From: SVFI01 sp964519385
Lineage (GTDB): Bacteria; Bacillota; Clostridia; Lachnospirales; Lachnospiraceae
Direction: 5' to 3'
Length of the DNA: 64,000 nucleotides
Assembly: GCA_964519385.1 (NCBI GenBank)
Contig: CAZFLR010000009.1
Location: 8,986 to 72,985, forward strand
The notes under the pieces are model-generated. The model did no database searches. It was not told the origin of the DNA and saw only the letters and a list, made by a program, of their open reading frames with translations. The number at the start of each line of letters is the position of its first letter. Position 1 is the first letter of the stretch. Position numbers and translations under genes: made by a program. This document shows, piece by piece, positions 1 through 5,808 of the stretch.

Positions 1-57
1 CTTTTGTTTGTTGTGGTTATAATTCAAAACATAAAATTCAAATTTCGTATTTATCAA
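1..57 (-). CDS. N-terminus of a hypothetical protein, cut by the window edge
   Basis: The minus strand reads TTG then codons for INTKFEFYVLNYNHNKQK up to the window edge with no stop. The residue pattern looks like a genuine protein N-terminus, and I have a loose recollection of similar N-termini in small proteins of Firmicutes mobile elements; that is not verified. An AAAGGAG ribosome-binding site (58-64) precedes it, but TTG at 55-57 abuts it directly and an in-frame TGA lies at 64-66, so no normally spaced start exists. Either the start is unusual or a small indel is present. Function unknown. Confidence 0.3.
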   Translation of the reverse strand, partial: MINTKFEFYVLNYNHNKQK

Positions 58-68
58 CTCCTTTCATA

Positions 69-272
69 CTACTTACTCATAGTGTAACAATACGTTCCAT
101 CAATACCTTCTCTGCTCAAATTCAAATTCATATTGTTACAACTATTTTTATGAAACCAAAAATCAAGCATTTTAATTTCTGCATTTTGCTGTGCACTTTC
201 ATCGTCAGAAATCTTTCTAAAATCCGTTTTGCATTCCATCCCAATCGGTATTACATTCCTTATACGCTTCAT
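69..272 (-). CDS. small hypothetical protein overlapping the preceding gene
   Basis: A 67-residue frame with mixed charged and aromatic residues (for example KMLDFWFHKNSC) and two Cys in its second half. It starts inside the 3' end of the upstream gene, a 56-nt overlap in another frame, behind only a weak purine-rich AAGTGAAG. Two readings fit: a separate overlapping small gene, or the continuation of the upstream gene after a frameshift near 217-225. No known family recognised. The AT-rich codon use matches the rest of the left-hand accessory DNA. Confidence 0.3.
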   Translation of the reverse strand: MKRIRNVIPIGMECKTDFRKISDDESAQQNAEIKMLDFWFHKNSCNNMNLNLSREGIDGTYCYTMSK

Positions 273-495
273 TCTTCACTTTTCTTATTGCATCTTTGAC
301 AATATTTAATGATAAGATATCTTTTCTGTATTCTTTGTTTCTTCTTCTCAATTCTCTTAATTCTGATTCTTGCGAAAATACTTTTTGTTCTAATTCATAC
401 ACGTATTTGTTTATTGCTCTATTCTGTAATTTTTCGTCTTGTATATTTACAATTTTTTCCCATCTTTCAGATGTTGGAATTACATCAAATGCCAT
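217..495 (-). CDS. small hypothetical coiled-coil protein
   Basis: A 92-residue product starting MAFDVIPTSERWEKI. The start at 495 is preferred over the longer frame because AGAAAGGAT lies about 8 nt upstream of it. Residues about 30-60 are rich in E, Q, L and R (ELEQKVFSQESELRELRRR), typical of a short amphipathic or coiled-coil helix. It is the downstream neighbour of the SLOG-family gene and probably in the same transcription unit. No catalytic motif seen and no function assigned. The C-terminus may be altered if the following overlapping frame is really its continuation. Confidence 0.5.
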   Translation of the reverse strand: MAFDVIPTSERWEKIVNIQDEKLQNRAINKYVYELEQKVFSQESELRELRRRNKEYRKDILSLNIVKDAIRKVKNEAYKECNTDWDGMQNGF

Positions 496-543
496 ATAAT
501 AATCATCCTTTCTACTAAAAATTTTGCCTATGAAATGCAAGAT

Positions 544-1020
544 TTATGGCTGAATCCTAATAATGTCTTTTTCGCATTTATCAGCATATCTAACACAATT
601 AGCAGTTCCACTTTTAGAACCATCCCATACAGCAATGACTTTATCTGCTAAGTCAACCATATATTCATTTCTCTTTTGCATAAGATAAGGTTTGTATTCC
701 TCATCTGAAACAAGTTTTACTGTATCTGCTTTAGATAAAATATCATTGTATAAGTCAATGCTTTCTTTAATCCATTTACATGAATGATTTCTACATGGAA
801 TCGCACAATGAAGTCTTATATTATATCCTTCTCTTTTTAGTTCTAAAACTGCTAATGCAAATACTGTATCTACACCAAGAGCCATACCCGTTATTGCTTC
901 ATCACAATTATTTTCTATAAGCAATCGTTTAAAGTTTTCTTTCAATTCAGTCCATTGCTTGTTATAAATGTCGTATCCATATAATTTATTTGGTCTATGA
1001 CCTGTTACACAAATCCTCAT
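544..1020 (-). CDS. SLOG-domain protein of the DUF1273/YpsA-YspA type
   Basis: A 158-residue single-domain protein. It opens with a beta strand and nucleotide-loop-like motif (MRICVTGHRP), then a central GMALGVDTVFA segment, and near the C-terminus YMVDLADKVIAVWDGSKSGTA. This is the Rossmann-like SLOG pattern (TGHR ... G.A.GVD ... AD..IA.WDG..SGT) of the DUF1273 family. SLOG domains are known or proposed to bind nucleotide-derived ligands and occur in stress and phage-defence systems and in DprA; no ligand can be read from this sequence. It sits 2 nt after the upstream hypothetical gene, so the two are likely co-transcribed. The AT-rich composition fits accessory DNA. Confidence 0.8.
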   Translation of the reverse strand: MRICVTGHRPNKLYGYDIYNKQWTELKENFKRLLIENNCDEAITGMALGVDTVFALAVLELKREGYNIRLHCAIPCRNHSCKWIKESIDLYNDILSKADTVKLVSDEEYKPYLMQKRNEYMVDLADKVIAVWDGSKSGTANCVRYADKCEKDIIRIQP

Positions 1021-1022
1021 TT

Positions 1023-1670
1023 TTATATTTTTCCTTCCAATGCTTTTAATCTTTTACTGTCTTCTTCAATCCTTTTCTTCAACTCTTTAATCTCTACTTC
1101 TCTATCTTCTTCTCTTTTCTTCTCAGCAAGTTCCTCATCATTTAGATAAAACTCATCCTCAAATTCCCAATAATCGTGTTCATCTCCATGCCAAGAATCT
1201 CTCTTTATATAGGAAATCTTTTGTAATAAGAACTCACAAAACGTAGCATCACATCCGTGTCCACAACACTGCTTGTCTTCTCTATAATCTTCCATATCAG
1301 GTGTACATTCACAATAGCCATAATCTCTGAAATCGTATGCAAAGGATATGAAATAGTCATAATTTGGCGTTTCATCTTGCCAACCATTTGTTTCTTTTGA
1401 TAAATACACATAAACATCAATAATTCCAATGTAATCATTTCTACTGTTCTCGATAGAAAATCCATAATCAGGATATTTTTCTAAGTCAGAAATGATTTCA
1501 GCATAGTCGGATGGATTATTTTTGAAACTTTGATATAGTGATGAGATAATGAATGGAATATCTAACTGGTCGTTTATTAGATCATTGTGGTTATGTTCCT
1601 TTGCGTATTTAAGTGCCTCAATAAAACTCCCTAAAAATTTCTGTAATGTTTTGTTTTCTAATTTTTGCAT
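1023..1670 (-). CDS. hypothetical acidic cytoplasmic protein
   Basis: A 215-residue soluble protein with no signal peptide or membrane segment. A Cys/His-rich middle (CECTPDMEDYREDKQCCGHG, then CDATFCEF, about residues 118-146) could hold a metal or form disulfides. The last 40 residues are a charged E/K/R helix (REVEIKELKKRIEEDSKR), probably coiled coil. The start at 1670 follows GGAGAG by 8 nt. It is the first gene after the tandem terminators and reads into the SLOG gene. I do not recognise the family. Skewed, AT-rich composition suggests acquisition by transfer. Confidence 0.65.
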   Translation of the reverse strand: MQKLENKTLQKFLGSFIEALKYAKEHNHNDLINDQLDIPFIISSLYQSFKNNPSDYAEIISDLEKYPDYGFSIENSRNDYIGIIDVYVYLSKETNGWQDETPNYDYFISFAYDFRDYGYCECTPDMEDYREDKQCCGHGCDATFCEFLLQKISYIKRDSWHGDEHDYWEFEDEFYLNDEELAEKKREEDREVEIKELKKRIEEDSKRLKALEGKI

Positions 1671-1759
1671 AATGTTTTCTCTCCTTATCGTTTTTGGATT
1701 TATTCGTTTGATTTATTGGTTACATATATTACTTCTCTATTTGATTTTGAATTTATTGC

Positions 1760-1805
1760 ACAAAAAAAAAAAAAAAAAAAAAGAACGTGACAAAAATTCA
1801 CGTTC
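1760..1805 (-). terminator. intrinsic terminator with an extreme U-tract
   Basis: On the minus strand GAACGTGA and TCACGTTC (1798-1805 and 1783-1790) form an 8-bp stem with a 7-nt loop, followed at once by 21 T (the A-run at 1762-1782). This is a textbook rho-independent terminator with an unusually long homopolymer, which may also vary in length between isolates or reads. It lies downstream of a second terminator and upstream of the accessory gene at 1023-1670. Confidence 0.75.
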
Positions 1806-1814
1806 AAACTCTAA

Positions 1815-1862
1815 AACAAAAAAAGAGCAACTACATTAAAATAATATAGTCACTCTCTTTAT
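1815..1862 (-). terminator. intrinsic terminator, first of a tandem pair
   Basis: On the minus strand AGAGTGACTA (1847-1856) pairs with TAGTTGCTCT (1824-1833) with two wobble pairs; the stem extends through further A-T pairs, with a 13-nt AT-rich loop and a downstream T7GT4 tract. It would stop transcripts arriving from the right (rpsB-tsf read-through or an element transcript). A second terminator follows about 10 nt later. Confidence 0.6.
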
Positions 1863-1939
1863 AATCATATAATACGTGTGTAAATTGATACTGAAGAATT
1901 AGTTTTAATTTTGCGTAAACTTCGCAGAAGATAATTGAA

Positions 1940-2085
1940 ATTATTTTTACTCAATTTTCTACGCAAATTCTACTCAAAATCCTACGAAAAGTTACGATAG
2001 TTTATGATAAGTTATGACACTTTACTCAACTACAATCTTTCAAGTAAAAACACTGATAAAACGCAGTATTTACAAGGGTTTTCGT
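1940..2085. other. attachment-site-like region: tandem roughly 10-bp repeats plus a core site
   Basis: This occupies most of the 445-bp gap between tsf and the accessory genes. On the plus strand, degenerate units beginning TAC or TAT start at 1948, 1960, 1971, 1983, 1993, 2003, 2013 and 2023, for example TACTCAATTTTC, TACGCAAATTC, TACGAAAAGT, TACGATAGTT, TATGATAAGT and TATGACACTT; spacings are 12, 11, 12, 10, 10, 10 and 10 bp. About 25 bp further lies AAAACGCAGTATTTA (2058-2072), followed by CAAGGG. Direct repeats phased to the DNA helix next to a core are the layout of the arm-type sites of tyrosine recombinases. No integrase is visible, so the assignment is inference. Confidence 0.4.
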
Positions 2086-2115
2086 ACATTATAATCTAAT
2101 TCTTCACAGAAGTAA

Positions 2116-3204
2116 TTAGCCCTGCATCTGTGCAGCAACCTCTGCAGCGAAATCTTCGTTTTTCTTTTCCATTCCTTCGCCAACTTCAAAACGTACAAAA
2201 GTAGCAATCTTTAATTCTTTGTTTACAGACTCAAGATATTTAGCTACAGACTGTTTTCCGTCTTCTGCTTTTACATATGTCTGATCAAGAAGGCTGATTT
2301 CCTTAACCTGTTTAGAGATACGACCCTCTACAAGTCCTGCAAAAATCTTGTCGCCTACGATTGAGTTCTTGTTAGCAAGTGATAACTCAACCAGAGCAGC
2401 AGCAGCTTCCTTGGAAAGGAAATTGAACAGGTAGTTCATATTGCTCTTCTTGTCTTCGTAAACAGCGATATCCTCATCACTCCATACCTTTTCATTTACA
2501 GCCTGATCAATTAACTTCTGTAAAATCGGTTTCGGAAGAGAAGCCGGATCATTTAATGCGCTGTCAACTGTAATCTCTCTTAATTTAGCCATTTCATCTG
2601 CTGAGATATCAGCTCTGCAGATATACTGCGGATTCATGGCTGCAATCTGCATTGCAACATTGGAAAGTGCTTCTTTTTCAGCCTCACCGGATGCGCCCTC
2701 ACCTGAAACAAGAACACCGATTCTTCCGCCGCCGTGTAAGTAAGAAACAACCACATCTCCGGAAACCTTCTGGAATCTGCGGAAAGATAATTTTTCTCCG
2801 ATTGTAGCTGTCTTTTCAACGAGAACATCCTTTAAGCCGTTTTCTGAAAGTAATGCTTCGATATCTTCTCCGTCTTTTCCGCCGTTATAAGCCGATGCTA
2901 ACGCCTGCTCAGCAACCTGTGCAACGAATTCCTGGAATACTTCATTCTTAGCAACGAAGTCCGTCTCAGAGTTAACCTCAACAACAACACCGGATTTGCC
3001 GTCTGCTGCAATTGCAGTTCTTGCAATACCTTCTGCTGCAATTCTTGCTGCTTTTTTCTCAGCCTTAGCTGCGCCGCTTTTTCTTAATACATCAACAGCC
3101 GCATCCATATCGCCATTTGTTTCTGTAAGAGCTTTTTTACAGTCCATCATACCTGCACCTGTCATTTCTCTTAATTCTTTTACCATAGCTGCTGTAATTG
3201 CCAT
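2116..3204 (-). CDS. tsf: translation elongation factor Ts
   Basis: A 362-residue EF-Ts, the nucleotide exchange factor that releases GDP from EF-Tu. The N-terminal UBA-type domain (MAITAAMVKELREMTGAGMM, then DCKKAL) and the EF-Tu-contacting VNSETDFVAKNE segment (near residue 80) are intact, and the C-terminus ends with the usual RFEVGEGMEKKNEDFAAEVA block. The start at 3204 (MAIT) is chosen because GGAGG lies just upstream; the longer frame merely translates that site. It is longer than the B. subtilis protein, with extra sequence between about residues 195 and 265 (SLPKPILQKLIDQA ... NYLFNFLSKEAAAALVE) before the VEGRISKQVKEISLLDQ motif. It follows rpsB in one operon; no pyrH or frr follows in this window. 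Confidence 0.97.
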   Translation of the reverse strand: MAITAAMVKELREMTGAGMMDCKKALTETNGDMDAAVDVLRKSGAAKAEKKAARIAAEGIARTAIAADGKSGVVVEVNSETDFVAKNEVFQEFVAQVAEQALASAYNGGKDGEDIEALLSENGLKDVLVEKTATIGEKLSFRRFQKVSGDVVVSYLHGGGRIGVLVSGEGASGEAEKEALSNVAMQIAAMNPQYICRADISADEMAKLREITVDSALNDPASLPKPILQKLIDQAVNEKVWSDEDIAVYEDKKSNMNYLFNFLSKEAAAALVELSLANKNSIVGDKIFAGLVEGRISKQVKEISLLDQTYVKAEDGKQSVAKYLESVNKELKIATFVRFEVGEGMEKKNEDFAAEVAAQMQG

Positions 3205-3249
3205 AATATTTTCCTCCGTCATTCTATTAAACTTGTTTACAAAATCAAA

Positions 3250-3978
3250 TTATTCTGCATCTTCCTCAGTTGCCTCTTCTGCAACTTCTTCTGCGGATCC
3301 CTGATTTGCTTCGATAACAGCATCTGCCATTTTAGAAACAATAAGTTTTACTGCACGGATTGCATCGTCATTACCAGGAATTACGAAATCAAGTTCTTCC
3401 GGATCACAGTTTGTATCAGCGATACCTACTAATGTGATTCCCAAAGCATGTGCTTCCTGAATACAGATTCTTTCCTTCTTAGGGTCTACTACAAAAATAG
3501 CATCCGGAATATGCTCCATCTCTTTGATTCCGCCAAGGTTCTTCTCTAATTTTTCCCACTCTTTCTTAAGAGCGATAACTTCTTTCTTAGGAAGTACATC
3601 AAATGTACCGTCTTCTGACATAGCTTCGATAGCTTTTAAGCGTGCAATTCTTGACTGGATTGTCTTGAAGTTTGTAAGCATACCGCCTAACCATCTCTCG
3701 TTTACATAGTACATTCCACAACGCTCTGCCTCTGTCTTAACAGCATCCTGAGCCTGTTTCTTCGTACCAACAAAAAGAATTGTTCCGCCTGCTGCAGCAA
3801 CTTCTGAAATTGCCTGATAAGCTTCATCAACTTTACCTACAGATGTCTGTAAGTCGATAATGTGAATACCATTTCTCTCTGTGTAGATGTATGGAGCCAT
3901 CTTAGGGTTCCATCTTCTTGTCTGATGTCCGAAATGAACACCTGCTTCTAATAACTGTTTCATTGAAATAACGCTCAT
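3250..3978 (-). CDS. rpsB: 30S ribosomal protein S2
   Basis: A 242-residue S2, the usual family size. Signature motifs are present: MKQLLEAGVHFGHQTRRWNP near the start, IIDLQ, FVGTKKQAQ, and PDAIFVVDPKKE followed by EAHALGI. A short acidic tail (AEEVAEEATEEDAE) ends the protein, as in many Clostridia. The start at 3978 follows GGAGGTAAAGAC; the extra 31 codons of the longest frame lie in the leader and are not conserved in character. First gene of the rpsB-tsf operon, with its own promoter about 140 bp upstream. Confidence 0.97.
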   Translation of the reverse strand: MSVISMKQLLEAGVHFGHQTRRWNPKMAPYIYTERNGIHIIDLQTSVGKVDEAYQAISEVAAAGGTILFVGTKKQAQDAVKTEAERCGMYYVNERWLGGMLTNFKTIQSRIARLKAIEAMSEDGTFDVLPKKEVIALKKEWEKLEKNLGGIKEMEHIPDAIFVVDPKKERICIQEAHALGITLVGIADTNCDPEELDFVIPGNDDAIRAVKLIVSKMADAVIEANQGSAEEVAEEATEEDAE

Positions 3979-4090
3979 GTCTTTACCTCCGTTTGGTTCA
4001 TATTTTCTTCCGTATGCATCATCTTCCCGTACCACCTCCGCGTTAAAGAAGCACCGGCCGGAAATCCGCATACGTGTTTCATTGTTACCT

Positions 4091-4113
4091 GTTGCCGGTT
4101 CACAGACCGCAAC
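4091..4113 (-). promoter_or_regulatory. small inverted repeat in the rpsB leader
   Basis: On the minus strand GTTGC and GCAAC enclose GGT and ACC (GTTGCGGTCTGTGAACCGGCAAC without strict loop symmetry), just after the predicted transcription start of rpsB. Ribosomal-protein leaders often fold for autoregulation, but I do not recognise a named S2 leader motif here, so this is only a candidate stem-loop. Confidence 0.3.
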
Positions 4114-4119
4114 GGTGTG

Positions 4120-4148
4120 ATTTTAACATAAAAAAGCCCTCGTTTCAA
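4120..4148 (-). promoter_or_regulatory. sigma-A promoter of rpsB-tsf
   Basis: TTGAAA (4143-4148), a 17-bp spacer, then TAAAAT (4120-4125), reading toward rpsB. The match to consensus and the ideal spacer make this the best promoter candidate for the ribosomal-protein operon. Its -35 lies in the loop and 3' arm of the fla/che terminator, so the two operons are separated by only a few bases. Confidence 0.75.
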
Positions 4149-4158
4149 GGGCTTTTGG
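4130..4158 (-). terminator. intrinsic terminator ending the fla/che operon
   Basis: AAAAGCCCT and AGGGCTTTT (4132-4140 and 4148-4156) form a 9-bp stem with a 7-nt loop, with a T6 run on the minus strand. It follows the stop of the last operon gene by about 20 nt. It also has T residues on the plus strand and could act in both directions. Confidence 0.85.
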
Positions 4159-4175
4159 TATTTTTATCGATTTTT

Positions 4176-4685
4176 TTATTCTCCCCGCGTTGTGATGATT
4201 TCTGCAATTTCTTTTTCACTCGCGTCAACCGGCAACGTATGCCTTCCGGTGCAGATTTTCTTATCGTAGCCGTTACTGCATAAAAATTTGTCGTATGCCG
4301 AAGCATCTTCAATCAGGCCTGCATCCTTCAGTTTTCTTGCAACCGCCTGTGATCCCTCTCCTCCGTACACAGTAATCTGCACGGTTTCTGCAGTCGGTTC
4401 TTCGTCCTCCGTCTGTTCTTCCTGTACAGGTTCCTGCTCCGGTTTTTGCTCCGCACTGTTTCCAGATATGGTATCTAAGCCGGTCGTTTCCTCCGTCTCA
4501 TTTTCGGAAACGGTTTCTGCAAGCACCGTGGTTTCATATTTTTCTTCCATGCCAAGTACTTTGGCTCTCTCTATGATTTCTGCGTCCGACAGCTTCTCGG
4601 TTCTCCCGTTTATTGTCACTCCCATCAGAACAGCCGTGACCAGAATTCCTATCCCGAGACCTCGCATATAATATCTCAATTTCAT
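4176..4685 (-). CDS. membrane-anchored protein with the LysM-like part of MltG/YceG only
   Basis: A 169-residue protein with an N-terminal membrane anchor (about residues 8-24, GLGIGILVTAVLMGVTI), a Glu/Thr-rich linker (about 50-100), and a C-terminal domain EGSQAVARKLKDAGLIED ... GRHTLPVDASEKEIAEII. That last segment resembles the LysM-like subdomain of MltG (G.s...iA..L...glI ... G.Y.l......eii..L), but the catalytic transglycosylase domain is absent. It probably sits at the outer membrane face near peptidoglycan; a non-enzymatic role is inferred. It starts 2 nt after the DUF6115-type gene, is the last gene of the fla/che operon, and is followed by the terminator. Confidence 0.65.
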   Translation of the reverse strand: MKLRYYMRGLGIGILVTAVLMGVTINGRTEKLSDAEIIERAKVLGMEEKYETTVLAETVSENETEETTGLDTISGNSAEQKPEQEPVQEEQTEDEEPTAETVQITVYGGEGSQAVARKLKDAGLIEDASAYDKFLCSNGYDKKICTGRHTLPVDASEKEIAEIITTRGE

Positions 4686-4687
4686 CT

Positions 4688-5428
4688 TTACATCCCCTTA
4701 AACAGGTCAATTACCAGCTTTACCTCACCGACACCCAGTCCGAGTTCCCTGGCGATTGCCACATTGCTCTTTCCTTCCCGGTGGAGGCTCAGTATCCTTT
4801 CATTGTTATTTTCTGCCGATTCCTGCGCCGCATCAAACTGGAGCGAAATGGCGGCCGGTGCTGCCTTTTCCTTTTCTTTTGTCTTTGTCTTTGGCTTTTC
4901 CGGCTTCTTCGCAGGCTGCTTCTTCAGCTTTTCAATACCGGAAATATCCATCGGTTTGAATGCCTCATCCAATGCCTGCGCAGCCTGTGTGACCTCTTTT
5001 TTCACAAGGTCTGCCTCCTGTACGGCTTCATTGGCCTCCTTTACCACCTTCGTAACCTCCGTTGCCGCTTCCTTTATGTTTTGATGCTTGTCATTGAGCA
5101 TATCATAAAGAAACAGTACCTCTTCATGACTCTTGTGAATGTCCGTCAGTACCGTTTCCGCATATTCTGATATTGCCGTCAGTTTTTCGTTGGAAATCCG
5201 CTCAAGTGCCCTCTCCGTCCGTTCCATGGAATAGGAAACCGTTTCCTCCACAGTGTCCTCCACTTTGGAACGTACATCTCTAAGCTCTGCCTTGAGCATT
5301 TCCTGAACCTGCTCCTGTGTGAGCTGCTTATCCACTTCTTCCATTTCACTTCTGGTTTCCGGCACAACAAAACTGCCGATAAAAATAATCGCTCCGAGAA
5401 CCAGCAATATTATCTCAAGTGTCGTCAT
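4688..5428 (-). CDS. SwrB-like protein: membrane anchor, coiled coil and C-terminal HTH (DUF6115 type)
   Basis: 246 residues. One N-terminal transmembrane helix (about 4-22), a long charged helical region (about 28-165), a Lys/Pro linker (KKQPAKKPEKPKTKTKEK), and a C-terminal helix-turn-helix-like module (ILSLHREGKSNVAIARELGL then GVGEVKLVIDLF). This architecture and the position after the sigma-D gene and directly before rpsB-tsf match B. subtilis SwrB, which promotes assembly of the flagellar type III export apparatus. Family assignment to DUF6115 is from the C-terminal motif; functional equivalence to SwrB is inferred from architecture and synteny, not from alignment. Confidence 0.6.
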   Translation of the reverse strand: MTTLEIILLVLGAIIFIGSFVVPETRSEMEEVDKQLTQEQVQEMLKAELRDVRSKVEDTVEETVSYSMERTERALERISNEKLTAISEYAETVLTDIHKSHEEVLFLYDMLNDKHQNIKEAATEVTKVVKEANEAVQEADLVKKEVTQAAQALDEAFKPMDISGIEKLKKQPAKKPEKPKTKTKEKEKAAPAAISLQFDAAQESAENNNERILSLHREGKSNVAIARELGLGVGEVKLVIDLFKGM

Positions 5429-5470
5429 TTTTATTCCTCTCCGTGTCTGTCCTTTAAATTATCCCGTCTC

Positions 5471-5791
5471 TTAAATAGAGCAGTCAAAGCCGGGAGCTTC
5501 TTTTTTAATCACTTTTCCGTCAGGCGAAAAGGTGGATGACTGTCTGCGGTTTTTCCCGCCGTCACCGTGATATTCATTCTTTCCTTTTTCCTTTGCATCC
5601 TGTCTGCGCCGGTAGGTATCTGTCTCGTCTGACTGTCGCACCTGCGTCAATTTCTTCTCTACTGTTTTTTGCATTGTGTTCTGAAAGACAGCCTGATCCG
5701 TCACCGGCTTCATGTCTTCGTTCTGTTTTATCTGCGTAAAATCCTGCGTCCTTGTAAGAACACCGTTTAACTGCATCGGTCCGATTGCCAT
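5471..5791 (-). CDS. small hydrophilic fla/che-operon protein, function unknown
   Basis: 106 residues, highly polar (Q, K, R, D), no membrane segment or Cys pair: MAIGPMQLNGVLTRTQDFTQ at the start, then a basic, low-complexity tail (YRRRQDAKEKGKNEYHGDGG). The ATG at 5791 is preferred to the GTG two codons earlier because AAGGAG sits 9 nt upstream of it. Its place between the FapA-family gene and the SwrB-like gene suggests a flagellar accessory role, but no motif supports a specific one. Likely largely disordered. Confidence 0.65.
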   Translation of the reverse strand: MAIGPMQLNGVLTRTQDFTQIKQNEDMKPVTDQAVFQNTMQKTVEKKLTQVRQSDETDTYRRRQDAKEKGKNEYHGDGGKNRRQSSTFSPDGKVIKKEAPGFDCSI

Positions 5792-5808
5792 ACGCACACT
5801 CTCCTTCT

